From NCBI GenBank assembly GCA_006383075.2, contig SMNH02000005.1, positions 186,001-250,000 of the forward strand: a stretch of 64,000 bases of DNA, read 5' to 3'. Shown here in pieces: positions 27,446 to 36,741 of this stretch (position 1 is its first letter; each line of letters starts with the position of its first letter). The position numbers were made by a program, and so were the translations under genes. This stretch comes from Kordia sp. TARA_039_SRF (GTDB taxonomy: Bacteria; Bacteroidota; Bacteroidia; Flavobacteriales; Flavobacteriaceae). The notes under the pieces were generated by a model that did not search any database, had not been told where the DNA came from, and saw nothing but the letters and a program-made list of their open reading frames with translations.

Positions 27446-27880
27446 TTACTTATACTCTTCAGCCATTATTTCAAGACGTAAAATTAGTGCTGCTTGTTCG
27501 TTATAATAATTATACCCTAAAGTGATGTCATTACTGCTAAAAATACGCATGTCAGAATTTCCCTTTAGTTCAGAAATAATAGCATTTTTCATAGTTTTGC
27601 GCATCATTTGGCTATTATTTTCAGAAAAAGTAGTAGCGCCTTTGATTGTGTAATAATATTCAAATTTCTTTTCTGCTGTTAACGCAACACTATCTAAACG
27701 TGTATATTCATCAATCATGGTTGGAGCATTGGCGTTCATTTCTTTTACTACTTTTTTCATTTCACTTTTAATATCTCCTAAAAAGCACGATTTTAGACCG
27801 AATGAAACTACTGTAAAAACAATTGCTCCTACGATAATTCCAATAATTTTACTCGATTTATTTTTTTCTTGTGAACTCAT
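27446..27880 (-). CDS. Membrane-anchored protein of unknown function
   Basis: A 144-residue protein with a basic N-terminus and one membrane helix (about residues 12-31, IIGIIVGAIVFTVVSFGLKS), followed by a soluble domain of about 110 residues (EMNANAPTMIDEYTRLDS, YYYTIKGATTFSEN, LGYNYYNEQAALILRLEI). I do not recognise a named family; small proteins of this shape are common in flavobacteria. It overlaps nothing and sits 2 bp upstream of the GyrI-like gene, so the two are probably co-transcribed. Confidence 0.6.
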   Translation of the reverse strand: MSSQEKNKSSKIIGIIVGAIVFTVVSFGLKSCFLGDIKSEMKKVVKEMNANAPTMIDEYTRLDSVALTAEKKFEYYYTIKGATTFSENNSQMMRKTMKNAIISELKGNSDMRIFSSNDITLGYNYYNEQAALILRLEIMAEEYK

Positions 27881-28021
27881 ATTATATTGTGATTATGGTT
27901 GTCGTTAAAAGTAGACAAATTGCGCATTTTTTTGGTTATTTTCTTTAAAAATCTTAAAACTGTGATAAATCGTGTATGAATTTTAATTTTTTAAATTATT
28001 TTTCTGAAAAATTAATCAATC

Positions 28022-28480
28022 ATGAAACGATATCTACTAATACTTTTTTTAGGAATGAGCATGTCTTTAATTGCTCAAACAGAAGACGAAAAAGCGGCAA
28101 AACAAGCAATTATCCAATTTTTTGAAGGTTTCCACCAAAAGGATTCTGTAATGATGCAAGAAGTTGTACACAAAGACCTCATTTTGCAAACTACTTTTGT
28201 CAACAAAGAAGGAAAAGCACAATTGCGCACGCAAGATGCTTCCGGTTTTATAAACGCTGTGGTGAGTAGAGCGGAAAGTCCCGTGTGGCAAGAAAAAATA
28301 CTGTCGTACAATGTGCAAGTAGACGGAACCATGGCAAATGTATGGACGCCTTATGAGTTTTGGCTCGATGGTAAGTTTTTGCACTGCGGGGTAAATTCGT
28401 TTCAACTTTTCAAAGACAGCGGACAATGGAAAATCATTTATTTAATTGACACGCGACGTAAAAAAGGTTGTCAGGAATAA
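28022..28480 (+). CDS. Exported NTF2-like (SnoaL-type) protein
   Basis: A 152-residue protein with a signal peptide (MKRYLLILFLGMSMSLIAQ) and an NTF2-like fold. The opening helix EKAAKQAIIQFFEGFHQKDSVMM, the strand pair NVQVDGTMANVWTPYEFWLDGK and the closing FQLFKDSGQWKIIYLIDTR are typical of the putative-lumazine-binding/SnoaL branch. Most members have no proven enzyme activity. It stands alone, with a hairpin repeat just downstream at 28490. Confidence 0.75.
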   Translation: MKRYLLILFLGMSMSLIAQTEDEKAAKQAIIQFFEGFHQKDSVMMQEVVHKDLILQTTFVNKEGKAQLRTQDASGFINAVVSRAESPVWQEKILSYNVQVDGTMANVWTPYEFWLDGKFLHCGVNSFQLFKDSGQWKIIYLIDTRRKKGCQE

Positions 28481-28489
28481 TTTTTTACT

Positions 28490-28515
28490 GGATTCCTGCC
28501 TTCGCAGGAATGACA
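28490..28515 (+). repeat. Hairpin repeat element, TGGATTC...GAATGACA family
   Basis: The perfect hairpin ATTCCTGC-CTTC-GCAGGAAT (28492-28511) is flanked by TGG and GACAATT. It is the same flank pattern as at 4730-4760 but with different inner arms. It may double as a terminator for the NTF2-like gene, although no T run follows. Confidence 0.6.
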
Positions 28516-28540
28516 ATTCAAAATAACTCTAAAAATCTAA

Positions 28541-28690
28541 AAGCAAAGCAATCTAGGTTTTAATTGCGTAAACGGTCAAAAGATTGACGCCTAAGCGAGA
28601 ACAAGTCTAACAGCGAAGCGCATCTAAAATCAAAAGAAAAACCTTAAATCATTGAATTTTTAAATCCTTGAATTGAGCGAAGCGATCCTA
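28541..28690. repeat. Cluster of AGCGAAGC short repeats at the sdaA 3' end
   Basis: AGCAAAGCAATCTA (28542), AGCGAAGCGCATCTAAAA (28612) and AGCGAAGCGATCCTA (28676) occur within 150 bp. The last includes the stop codon of the serine deaminase gene. The same word recurs at 4813, 46727 and 61447, always in gaps or at gene ends. Confidence 0.5.
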
Positions 28691-30106
28691 ACAATCCGCT
28701 AAATTCACGCCAATTGCCAAGCCGCCTTCGGAAGTTTCTTTATATTTGGAATTCATGTCTTTTGCTGTTTCCCACATCGTACTAATCACTTTGTCGATAG
28801 GAACTTTGGTTTCCTTTGGGTCGGTTTCCATTGCCAATTCTGCGGCATTAATCGCTTTAATCGCGCCCATAGAATTTCGTTCAATACATGGCACTTGAAC
28901 CAATCCGCCAATAGGATCGCAGGTCATTCCCAAATGATGTTCCATCGCAATTTCTGCAGCAATCATTACTTGTTCTGGCGTACCACCATACAATTCTGTC
29001 AACGCACCAGCCGCCATTGCTGACGAAACGCCAATTTCTGCCTGACAACCGCCCATAGCTGCAGAAATTGTAGCTCCTTTTTTGAAAATACTGCCAATTT
29101 CGCCTGCCACTAATAAAAATTGTTTGATATGGCGAAAATCAGCTTCATGATTTTCAATCACCATATAATACATCAACACCGCAGGAATCACGCCCGCGCT
29201 TCCATTCGTTGGAGCTGTAACGACGCGACCTAACGAAGCATTTACTTCATTTACGGCTAAAGCAAAACAACTTACCCATTTAAAGATTTGACGAAATTTC
29301 ACTTCCGATTTTCGAATCGTTTCTAGCCATTCTTCTGGAGAAGTATAAGGCAAATCACTCTTAAGTCGTTGGTAAATATCGTAAGCTCTGCGTTTTACAT
29401 TCAATCCGCCAGGCAATACGCCGTTGGTATGAGAACCTATGTACATACATTCCAACATTGTTTTCCACACACGTTTTAATTCAGCATCAATTTCTTCAGG
29501 AAAACGGAGTAGGGTTTCGTTCAACAAAACAATTTCTGAAATTTTCTTTTGTTCTTTCTCGCAAAAATTGAGTAAATCTGTTGCTTTATTGATGGAGTAT
29601 GGAAAAATACGAATTGGGTGATCAGTATCTGCATGCGTTTCGTATTCTTTCACCACAAATCCGCCACCGATAGAGTAGAAGGTAGACGAATGTACTTTGT
29701 GATTGACAACCGCATGAAACGTAATACCATTCGGATGAAAAGGTAAAAAATCACTATTAAAAATAATATCTTTACTAGGCGTAAACGGAATTTCTTTTTC
29801 TTGATTAAAATGTAGAATGTTTCGATCTTTAATCGAATTTACAATCACTGGAATATTTTGTGTCGGAACGGTTTCAGGATCGGCTCCATACAAACCTAAC
29901 AAAACTGCCAAATCTGTAGCGTGTCCTTTTCCCGTGAGCGACAACGAGCCATACAAATCTACTTTGATGGACGTGACATCGTCAAAGAGCTCCTCTGCTT
30001 TAAGTTCTTTTATCCAGCTTTCAGCCGCGCGCCAAGGACCTAAGGTATGCGAACTTGAGGGACCAATGCCGATTTTAAGCATATCAAAAACACTAATATA
30101 TTCCAT
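28688..30106 (-). CDS. sdaA: L-serine ammonia-lyase, iron-sulfur type, single chain
   Basis: A 472-residue enzyme that deaminates L-serine to pyruvate and ammonia. The beta domain starts at once ([24 protein letters not shown]), and the alpha domain carries the catalytic and cluster region: [52 protein letters not shown]. The cysteines in GGCQAE, TCDP and PCIER match the positions of 4Fe-4S cluster ligands. Both domains are fused, as in E. coli SdaA. The gene stands alone on the minus strand, with divergent AT-rich DNA upstream. Confidence 0.94.
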   Translation of the reverse strand: MEYISVFDMLKIGIGPSSSHTLGPWRAAESWIKELKAEELFDDVTSIKVDLYGSLSLTGKGHATDLAVLLGLYGADPETVPTQNIPVIVNSIKDRNILHFNQEKEIPFTPSKDIIFNSDFLPFHPNGITFHAVVNHKVHSSTFYSIGGGFVVKEYETHADTDHPIRIFPYSINKATDLLNFCEKEQKKISEIVLLNETLLRFPEEIDAELKRVWKTMLECMYIGSHTNGVLPGGLNVKRRAYDIYQRLKSDLPYTSPEEWLETIRKSEVKFRQIFKWVSCFALAVNEVNASLGRVVTAPTNGSAGVIPAVLMYYMVIENHEADFRHIKQFLLVAGEIGSIFKKGATISAAMGGCQAEIGVSSAMAAGALTELYGGTPEQVMIAAEIAMEHHLGMTCDPIGGLVQVPCIERNSMGAIKAINAAELAMETDPKETKVPIDKVISTMWETAKDMNSKYKETSEGGLAIGVNLADC

Positions 30107-30205
30107 ATATATATTGTATTAAATTTGCGCGGTAAATATACTTGTAAAGTTTGAAAATATGCGAATATTTGTCGTTTTTTCAAACGTTTTCGTAAAATTG
30201 TGAAA

Positions 30206-31087
30206 TTATTCTTTCATACGCTTCATCACCCAAGTGTGCGGTGCGGTGACAGCGAATAAAATTAAAAATAAAACGGTGTTAAAAAGTTGTGCATCCAACG
30301 CGTAATGTGCGATAACTAATCCTGCAATACTAATAACCCAATATAGAAATGCAGCTTTAAAATAGTTGGTAACAGAACGCTTGTTTTGTGTGCCAAACAA
30401 AAATTGTATTTGGTCAGCGATGGAAGGAATACTATGCCAAAACACAAAATATACAGCAAAACCGAAAATCAAGGAGCCTGTTTTAAATACTAAAAATAGA
30501 ACGAGTAAATACAGCAATTCCTTAAAATAATTTAGCTTGACGGATATATTTTTAAAATACGCATACGCGGGAATCACCAAAAGAAAAACTGATAAAATAA
30601 TTAACGCATACTTTACTAATTGCAAGCTAATTTCTGTATTGGTCAAACTAGAAAGAATTCGATTGACATCTTCAATATTTTCATGAAATAGTAATGAAAA
30701 AATAAACAGTCCGTATACAGAAAATACAAAGCCTCTTAACAGCCCAAAATCGGCTATTTTTTTCTCCAAATGTTGTTCACCAAAATGATAGGCACTTAAC
30801 AGAATAAAAGCCAGCATCGCAACAAAAGGAAAAAGCCAATAGGTAAGCATGCAAAAAAAGATAATTGTCAAATACACAAAAAGAGATTTGCCAAATTGTT
30901 TCTTCTTCATCTTTTTCTTTTGCAGAATATTCAAATCGTTGGCACCGTGAATAATTCCCAAACTCAAAACAAAAACGTAGGCAATGGCATCTTCAATCAA
31001 TTCACCAAATTGAATGCTAATCCAGAATAGAAAAAACGTAACAATTATCATAAAATCTTGATAATCTGTCTTTAAAAGATGCTTCAT
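30206..31087 (-). CDS. blh: Beta-carotene 15,15'-dioxygenase, Brp/Blh family
   Basis: A 293-residue polytopic inner-membrane enzyme that cleaves beta-carotene to two retinal molecules. The conserved histidines expected to hold the iron are visible: GIIHGANDLN (His47), SAYHFGEQH (His101 and His106) and VFWHSIPS (His218). It is divergent from the proteorhodopsin gene with a 143-bp shared control region, the classic retinal-supply arrangement. No carotenoid synthesis genes (crtE/B/I/Y) are in this window, so beta-carotene must come from another locus. Confidence 0.92.
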   Translation of the reverse strand: MKHLLKTDYQDFMIIVTFFLFWISIQFGELIEDAIAYVFVLSLGIIHGANDLNILQKKKMKKKQFGKSLFVYLTIIFFCMLTYWLFPFVAMLAFILLSAYHFGEQHLEKKIADFGLLRGFVFSVYGLFIFSLLFHENIEDVNRILSSLTNTEISLQLVKYALIILSVFLLVIPAYAYFKNISVKLNYFKELLYLLVLFLVFKTGSLIFGFAVYFVFWHSIPSIADQIQFLFGTQNKRSVTNYFKAAFLYWVISIAGLVIAHYALDAQLFNTVLFLILFAVTAPHTWVMKRMKE

Positions 31088-31115
31088 AAGTTCAAAATTA
31101 CAAACTTTTTTAGTT

Positions 31116-31192
31116 TTGTTTAGGTTTTATTTGTAAATGTTAAACAAAAAATTCGTATTTTTGTTTAAAGTTATTGTTTAAAAGTTAAACAA
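31116..31192. promoter_or_regulatory. Cluster of TTGTTTAA/TTAAACAA sites in the blh-rhodopsin intergenic region
   Basis: Five copies of one 8-9 bp word lie in 77 bp: TTGTTTAG (31116), GTTAAACAA (31139), TTGTTTAAA (31161), TTGTTTAAA (31174) and GTTAAACAA (31184). Both orientations are present, as expected for binding sites of a dimeric regulator acting on both genes. The regulator is not encoded nearby; a light- or carotenoid-linked MerR/LitR-type factor is a guess. Confidence 0.45.
31130..31163 (+). promoter_or_regulatory. Candidate proteorhodopsin promoter
   Basis: TTTG at 31130-31133 and TATTTTTG at 31156-31163 match the Bacteroidota -33 and -7 boxes with a 22-nt spacer, slightly long. The implied transcript would start near 31170, about 60 nt before the ATG. 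The -7 box overlaps one TTGTTTAAA site, which would let a bound regulator block polymerase. Confidence 0.5.
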
Positions 31193-31230
31193 TTTAATCA
31201 TTTTTTAATTAATTAATCAAATATATAGTT

Positions 31231-31962
31231 ATGAATTATCTTCTAAGCTTACCGTTTGTAGCAGAAATTAGAACTGACGATTATGTTGGTTTTACATTTT
31301 TTGTAGGATGCATGGCAATGATGGCAGCATCCGTTTTCTTTTTCTTATCAATGAACAACTTTGATAAGAAATGGCGTACTTCAATCTTAGTTTCGGGATT
31401 GATTACCTTTATTGCAGCAGTACACTATTGGTATATGCGTGATTATTGGGCTGTTAATGAAGCATCTCCAACCTTCTTCCGTTATGTCGACTGGATTTTA
31501 ACTGTTCCTTTAATGTGTGTTGAATTTTACTTAATCTTGAAAGTAGCTGGTGCCAAAAAATCACTCATGTGGAAATTAATCTTCTTATCTGTAATTATGT
31601 TGATTACTGGATATTTAGGAGAAGCGGTTTACAAAGAACAAGCACAAATTTGGGGACTTATTTCAGGAATTGCGTATTTCGTAATTGTATATGAAATCTG
31701 GCTCGGAAGTGCTAAAAAGCTCGCTGTACAAGCTGGTGGTTATGTATTGCAAGCACACAAAACTTTGTGTTGGTTTGTATTAGTAGGATGGGCAATTTAC
31801 CCAATTGGATATATGGCAGGAACTACAGGTTGGTACGACGGAATCTTTGATAGTTTATCGATGGATGTAATATACAACATTGGTGATGCTATCAACAAAA
31901 TCGGTTTTGGTTTGGTAATTTATAATTTAGCTATAAATGTAGCAGCAAAGAAAGAGGCCTAA
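31231..31962 (+). CDS. Proteorhodopsin, green-type light-driven proton pump
   Basis: A 243-residue seven-helix retinal protein. The helix C motif RYVDWILTVPLMCVE gives proton acceptor Asp87, Thr91 and proton donor Glu98 (the D-T-E pattern of H+ pumps, not the NDQ of sodium pumps), and the spectral tuning residue is Met95, typical of green-absorbing flavobacterial forms. His65, which pairs with the acceptor aspartate in proteorhodopsins, is present. The retinal Schiff-base lysine is Lys223 in DAINKIGFG. It has its own promoter region, is divergent from blh, and is followed by a strong terminator. It would add light-driven proton motive force in the inner membrane. Confidence 0.97.
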   Translation: MNYLLSLPFVAEIRTDDYVGFTFFVGCMAMMAASVFFFLSMNNFDKKWRTSILVSGLITFIAAVHYWYMRDYWAVNEASPTFFRYVDWILTVPLMCVEFYLILKVAGAKKSLMWKLIFLSVIMLITGYLGEAVYKEQAQIWGLISGIAYFVIVYEIWLGSAKKLAVQAGGYVLQAHKTLCWFVLVGWAIYPIGYMAGTTGWYDGIFDSLSMDVIYNIGDAINKIGFGLVIYNLAINVAAKKEA

Positions 31963-31990
31963 AGTTAGGTTGAATATCCATAATGCGAAA

Positions 31991-32027
31991 AGTCTCGAAT
32001 TTTATAAAAGATTCGAGGCTTTTTTTT
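31991..32027 (+). terminator. Terminator after the proteorhodopsin gene
   Basis: A 10-bp stem (AGTCTCGAAT 31991-32000 with ATTCGAGGCT 32011-32020, one G-U pair) is followed by an uninterrupted run of seven T. It makes the rhodopsin gene a single-gene transcript. Confidence 0.88.
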
Positions 32028-32080
32028 GTGCAATATCTTCACAAATGTCAATCGTTTTGCGTAGATAGTACTTACAAATT

Positions 32081-32095
32081 ATGACATCCTGTCAT
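32081..32095. promoter_or_regulatory. Palindrome ATGACA-TCC-TGTCAT upstream of dnaK
   Basis: A perfect 6+6 inverted repeat with a 3-bp spacer lies about 150 bp before the dnaK start and about 55 bp upstream of a sigma-54-like element. Half-site-like TGACA words recur at 32124. It is a candidate activator or repressor site for stress control of dnaK. Confidence 0.45.
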
Positions 32096-32148
32096 TAAAT
32101 GTTGCCACAATTCCATACCAATCTGACAAAATATAACCATTTGCGTGT

Positions 32149-32164
32149 TGGCATAGTCATTGAC
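32149..32164 (+). promoter_or_regulatory. Sigma-54-like -24/-12 element upstream of dnaK
   Basis: TGGCATAGTCATTGAC fits TGGCAY-R-N4-TTGCW at all positions of the -24 box and at TTG of the -12 box, but has A where the -12 GC should be. A start would fall near 32176, giving a leader of about 65 nt. No TAnnTTTG box was found in this gap. Confidence 0.35.
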
Positions 32165-32242
32165 TTATTGTAGACGAATTAGAAAAGCAACAAATAAAAT
32201 AAAGTATAACACAACACAATAGATAAAAGTTTAAGAAAAGTT

Positions 32243-34156
32243 ATGAGTAAAATTATTGGAATCGATTTAGGAACTACCAACTCATGTGTTTCTGTAATGG
32301 AAGGAAACGAGCCAGTAGTAATTGCAAATGCTGAAGGAAGACGAACAACTCCTTCTGTAATTGCTTTTGTGGAAGGTGGAGAAATCAAAGTTGGTGATCC
32401 TGCAAAAAGACAAGCGGTAACGAACCCTACAAAAACGGTATATTCTATCAAGCGTTTTATGGGGAACAAATTTTCAGAATCTTCAAAAGAAGCTGGACGT
32501 GTACCGTATAAAGTAGTAAAAGGTGACAATGACACACCAAGAGTTGACATTGACGGACGTTTATATACACCGCAAGAATTATCAGCAATGATTCTTCAAA
32601 AAATGAAGAAAACGGCAGAAGAATTCTTAGGACAAGATGTTTCGGAAGCGGTAATTACGGTACCTGCATACTTTAACGATGCACAACGTCAAGCAACGAA
32701 AGAAGCTGGAGAAATTGCAGGTTTAAAAGTACGAAGAATTATCAACGAACCTACTGCAGCAGCATTAGCATACGGATTAGATAAAAAAGGACAAGACCAA
32801 AAAATTGTAGTTTTTGACTTTGGAGGTGGAACGCACGACGTTTCTATCTTAGAATTAGGTGACGGAGTTTTTGAAGTATTATCTACAGATGGAGATACGC
32901 ATTTAGGTGGTGATGATGTAGATGAGAAAATCATCAACTGGTTGGCAGATGAGTTTAACAATGACGAAGGAATGGACTTGCGCAAAGATGCCATGGCATT
33001 ACAACGTTTAAAAGAGGCTGCTGAGAAGGCAAAAATTGAATTATCAAGCTCAACATCTACAGAAATTAACTTGCCATATATTACAGCAACGGCAAGCGGA
33101 CCAAAACACTTAGTTCGTACGTTGTCAAGATCAAAATTTGAGCAATTAATTGACGATTTAGTAAAAAGAACCATCGAACCTTGCCAAACAGCTTTGAAAA
33201 ACGCTAGTTTATCTACAGGAGATATTGACGAAATCATCTTAGTTGGTGGATCAACACGTATTCCTGCGGTTCAAGAAGCAGTTGAAAAATTCTTTGGTAA
33301 AAAGCCAAGTAAAGGTGTAAACCCTGATGAGGTAGTGGCAATTGGAGCAGCTATTCAAGGTGGCGTATTAACAGGAGATGTAAAAGACGTATTATTATTA
33401 GATGTTACACCACTTTCTTTAGGAATTGAAACGATGGGGAATGTAATGACAAAGTTGATTGAAGCTAATACGACAATTCCAACGAAGAAGTCGCAAGTAT
33501 TCTCTACAGCAGCAGACAATCAACCATCTGTAGAAATTCACGTATTACAAGGTGAACGTCCAATGGCAGCAGATAATAAAACAATTGGTCGTTTCCACTT
33601 AGATGGAATTCCACCAGCACAACGAGGTGTGCCTCAAATTGAAGTAACCTTCGATATTGATGCAAACGGAATTATCAATGTTTCTGCAAAAGATAAAGGA
33701 ACAAACAAAGAACAAAATATCCGTATTGAAGCTTCTTCAGGATTGACAGAAGAAGAAATTGAGAAAATGAAGCGTGAAGCAGAAGCAAATGCGGAAGCTG
33801 ACAAGCAAGCAAAAGAAACGGCTGACAAGTTAAACAGCGCAGATTCTATGATTTTCCAAACGGAAAAGCAGTTAAGCGAATTTGGTGATAAATTATCAGA
33901 TGATAAGAAAAAGCCAATCGAAGATGCATTGGAAGAATTGAAGAAAGCGTATGAAACTAAAGACATCGCAGTGATTGACCCAGCTTTAGAGAAAATCAAC
34001 GAAGCGTGGAAAGTTGCTAGCGAAGAAATGTACAAGGCACAAGCAGAAGCACAACAAGGCGGCGCAGGGCAACCTGGACCAGATGCTTCCGCAGGCGGCG
34101 AAGACAACAAAGACGGAGAAGACGTACAAGACGTAGACTTCGAAGAAGTAAAGTAA
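32243..34156 (+). CDS. dnaK: Chaperone protein DnaK (Hsp70)
   Basis: A 637-residue Hsp70. It opens with [18 protein letters not shown], has phosphate motif [14 protein letters not shown] and [16 protein letters not shown] in the ATPase domain, then the linker [18 protein letters not shown] leading to the substrate-binding domain. It ends with a Gly/Ala/Gln-rich stretch and [11 protein letters not shown], close to the EEVK/EEVD-type tail of bacterial DnaK. dnaJ and grpE are not adjacent, so control is as a single gene; see the palindrome and sigma-54-like element upstream. The last 24 bp are repeated just after the stop. Confidence 0.98.
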   Translation: MSKIIGIDLGTTNSCVSVMEGNEPVVIANAEGRRTTPSVIAFVEGGEIKVGDPAKRQAVTNPTKTVYSIKRFMGNKFSESSKEAGRVPYKVVKGDNDTPRVDIDGRLYTPQELSAMILQKMKKTAEEFLGQDVSEAVITVPAYFNDAQRQATKEAGEIAGLKVRRIINEPTAAALAYGLDKKGQDQKIVVFDFGGGTHDVSILELGDGVFEVLSTDGDTHLGGDDVDEKIINWLADEFNNDEGMDLRKDAMALQRLKEAAEKAKIELSSSTSTEINLPYITATASGPKHLVRTLSRSKFEQLIDDLVKRTIEPCQTALKNASLSTGDIDEIILVGGSTRIPAVQEAVEKFFGKKPSKGVNPDEVVAIGAAIQGGVLTGDVKDVLLLDVTPLSLGIETMGNVMTKLIEANTTIPTKKSQVFSTAADNQPSVEIHVLQGERPMAADNKTIGRFHLDGIPPAQRGVPQIEVTFDIDANGIINVSAKDKGTNKEQNIRIEASSGLTEEEIEKMKREAEANAEADKQAKETADKLNSADSMIFQTEKQLSEFGDKLSDDKKKPIEDALEELKKAYETKDIAVIDPALEKINEAWKVASEEMYKAQAEAQQGGAGQPGPDASAGGEDNKDGEDVQDVDFEEVK

Positions 34157-34204
34157 GCCTGTCTTGAGCGTAGTCGAAAGATAGATTTCGAAGAAGTGAA
34201 GTAA
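34133..34204 (+). repeat. Duplicated 3' end of dnaK around a 24-bp insert
   Basis: The last 24 bp of dnaK (34133-34156) reappear at 34181-34204 with 3 mismatches, and the second copy could still encode DFEEVK and a stop, its differences there being silent. The 24-bp spacer contains TTGAGCGTAGTCGAAA, a word resembling the interspersed repeat at 61473-61490. Confidence 0.65.
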
Positions 34205-34230
34205 TATCATTTCATCCAAAGTAATAACAC

Positions 34231-34260
34231 AAAAGCAGCTCAAATTGAGCTGCTTTTTTT
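34231..34260. terminator. Bidirectional terminator between dnaK and recQ
   Basis: A stem of 11-12 bp (AAAAGCAGCTCA with TGAGCTGCTTTT) is followed by a T run on the plus strand and preceded by A residues, so it can stop both dnaK (+) and recQ (-) transcripts of this convergent pair. Confidence 0.8.
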
Positions 34261-34278
34261 ATGGTAAAAATGGATAGA

Positions 34279-36387
34279 TTATGCTTCTGCTTCTTTCTCC
34301 AAAATCAGCAAACCTACTTTGATGGTGTTATAAGAAATAGCTTCTTGGAAATGCTCAAAATACGGTTTTAAGGTTTCTGGATGTTCCAATTCCTCTTTTG
34401 CTTTGCGAATACTTTCCAAATCGTGTTTGTCAATGTATTGATGTAAATCAATGGCTTTTCCAGCATTGTGTAATTTAAAAAGATGTGAAAAAATAGTACT
34501 AACTGCCAAATTTCGTTGCTCCGAAATTTCTTCTACCGACAAGCCAGATTGAAGCAACTCGTATGTTTTTTGTGTAGTATCACCTTTACGTTTTTTCTTC
34601 TTTTTTTCTTCTGTGAAATTGATGATTTCTTTAATAAATGCCTGTCCGTAATTCATCATTTTTACACGACCAACACCACTAATTCGGATAAACTCTTCGT
34701 CAGACATTGGGCGTTCGGCTTCCATTTCGCGTAAAGTGGCATCGCTAAAAATTTGATACGCAGGCACATTTTCTTCATTGGCAATATCCAAGCGTAAGAC
34801 GCGTAAACGCTCAAATAACGAATTCTTAGAAGCTTTCGGTGTTTTCTTTTTCTTTTCTTTTACAACTTTTTCAGCTTCTACCAAGTTCGCCAAGGCAACT
34901 TTTTGTCCATTAAACAACACTTCTTTTGCAAATTCGGTTAACTTCAACGTATTGCGTTCGTGGAAAGCAATCTCCAAATATCCTTGATTGATTAGTTGCG
35001 TAATGTACTGTTTCCAATCGAGCCAAGCGATATCTTTTGCAATACCGTAGGTTTTTAATGCTTGGTATCCTTTGTCGTAAATGGTACTATTTTGTGCGCC
35101 GCGTAAAATGTCAATCACTGTTCCAATGGGTTCTTCACCTTTTACTCGTGCTACGGCAGACAAGGCTTTTTGCGCGATAATTGTTCCGTCAAAAAACTGC
35201 GGTGGATTTGTACATACATCACAATTTCCACAATTTTCACTAATCAATTCGCCGAAATAACTCAATAAAATTTTTCGGCGACAACTCAGCGCATCTGCAT
35301 ATTCTTTCATTCGGTCGAGTTTCGCTAGCTGAACTTCTACATTTCCTGAACTTTCTGCAAATTTTTGCAACTGAATTACATCGCCATAACTGTGAAAAAG
35401 CAGTGTGTCAGAAGGCAATCCGTCACGTCCAGCACGACCAATTTCTTGATAATATCCTTCAATATTTTTTGGTAAATTATAATGAATTACCCAACGAACA
35501 TTCGATTTGTCAATGCCCATTCCAAAAGCAATAGTGGCACAAATGACCTGACATGAATCGTTGATAAAATCTTCTTGAATTTTCGCGCGAAACTCATGTC
35601 CAATTCCCGCATGATATGCAACCGCATTAATATCAGCGTTTTTTAATTTTTCTGCGACACTTTCCGTAGATTTCCTACTCAAACAGTAAATAATACCACT
35701 TTCATTTGGACGATCTTCGATAAACTGAATAATTTGTTTAATGCGGTCATTGGCTGGTCGCACTTCCAAACGTAAATTCTTTCTATCAAAAGAAGCAATA
35801 TGTTGTTGCGCATTCGGAATATTCAATTGATGCGCAATATCTTCACGTGTAGCTTTATCTGCAGTTGCCGTTAACGCTATCATAGGAACGTCTGGAAAAC
35901 GTTTTTTTAAATATCCTAAATTTGTGTAGGCAGGACGAAAATCGTGTCCCCAAGAAGAAATACAATGCGCTTCATCAATTGCAATCAAGCTTATCTTTTG
36001 ACTGTTAAAAATATACTCCAAATACGATAAACTTTCTGGCGCAGTGTACAGCAATTTAATATCACCATTATCAATTTTTGAGAAAATTATCTGCTGTTCT
36101 TCCTGTGTCTGACTGCTATTGAGATACGCAGCTGCAATTCCGTTGGTGGTTAAACCGTCAACTTGGTCTTTCATCAACGCAATCAAAGGAGAAATCACAA
36201 TCGTAATACCTTCCAGCAAAATAGCGGGCAACTGGTAGCAGATAGATTTCCCGCCACCTGTAGGCATAATCACCAAATTATCATTTCCTTCAAAAATAGA
36301 TGTGATAATTTCCTTTTGCAAAGGTCTAAACGTATCGTAGCCAAAATATTCTTTAAGCGTAGAGGTAAGTGTAGTTGCTGCAATCAT
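34279..36387 (-). CDS. recQ: ATP-dependent DNA helicase RecQ
   Basis: A 702-residue superfamily 2 helicase that unwinds DNA 3' to 5' in recombination and repair. Walker A is TGGGKS (residues 43-48) and the DEAH box is at 138-141. Helicase motif VI is HYNLPKNIEGYYQEIGRAGRDG, followed by the zinc-binding cysteines (SCRRK, then CGNCDVC), an RQC winged helix and an HRDC-like region (about 520-600). A C-terminal helix-turn-helix-like stretch (about 610-660: QSGLSVEEISEQRNLAVSTIF) matches the RPA/HTH_40 tail often found in longer RecQ proteins. It is convergent with dnaK. Confidence 0.94.
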   Translation of the reverse strand: MIAATTLTSTLKEYFGYDTFRPLQKEIITSIFEGNDNLVIMPTGGGKSICYQLPAILLEGITIVISPLIALMKDQVDGLTTNGIAAAYLNSSQTQEEQQIIFSKIDNGDIKLLYTAPESLSYLEYIFNSQKISLIAIDEAHCISSWGHDFRPAYTNLGYLKKRFPDVPMIALTATADKATREDIAHQLNIPNAQQHIASFDRKNLRLEVRPANDRIKQIIQFIEDRPNESGIIYCLSRKSTESVAEKLKNADINAVAYHAGIGHEFRAKIQEDFINDSCQVICATIAFGMGIDKSNVRWVIHYNLPKNIEGYYQEIGRAGRDGLPSDTLLFHSYGDVIQLQKFAESSGNVEVQLAKLDRMKEYADALSCRRKILLSYFGELISENCGNCDVCTNPPQFFDGTIIAQKALSAVARVKGEEPIGTVIDILRGAQNSTIYDKGYQALKTYGIAKDIAWLDWKQYITQLINQGYLEIAFHERNTLKLTEFAKEVLFNGQKVALANLVEAEKVVKEKKKKTPKASKNSLFERLRVLRLDIANEENVPAYQIFSDATLREMEAERPMSDEEFIRISGVGRVKMMNYGQAFIKEIINFTEEKKKKKRKGDTTQKTYELLQSGLSVEEISEQRNLAVSTIFSHLFKLHNAGKAIDLHQYIDKHDLESIRKAKEELEHPETLKPYFEHFQEAISYNTIKVGLLILEKEAEA

Positions 36388-36546
36388 AGTTTACAAAGAA
36401 ACTAAAAAAAATACGAGTCACGCAGTATTTTTTGCAAGCGTAAAAAATATTTTAGGAACGTAAGATGGGAAATCTAAAAATATGCTTTACAACTTGCTAA
36501 TAGCGAAAAAACAGAATACGATAACCCAATTTTAGTGACACAAAAT

Positions 36547-36580
36547 AAAAAATGCATGATTGAAATATCATGCATTTTTT
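36547..36580 (-). terminator. Hairpin terminator downstream of the alpha/beta hydrolase gene
   Basis: A perfect 14-bp stem (36547-36560 with 36567-36580, arm AAAAAATGCATGAT) with a 6-nt loop carries A/T runs on both sides. It lies about 160 bp beyond the hydrolase stop. The rest of the 36388-36741 gap holds no gene that I can support. Confidence 0.65.
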
Positions 36581-36741
36581 CGGTTGGTTGATTGGTTATT
36601 ATAGATGAGACTGAGTTACTTTAGGTTTTTTAGGATAACTTAACGGATACTCAGTGATATTTTTACATGGTAAATGTAAATAGAAAAGAGAAACATCAAC
36701 TACGTTTTTGCCTTACTAAAGGTAGGTATGTTCGGTATATT

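Noticed and set aside
32689-34110. Minus-strand frames of up to 182 codons over dnaK
   Set aside because: They are shadows of the strongly biased dnaK codon use; translations are Ser/Ala-rich and unlike any protein.
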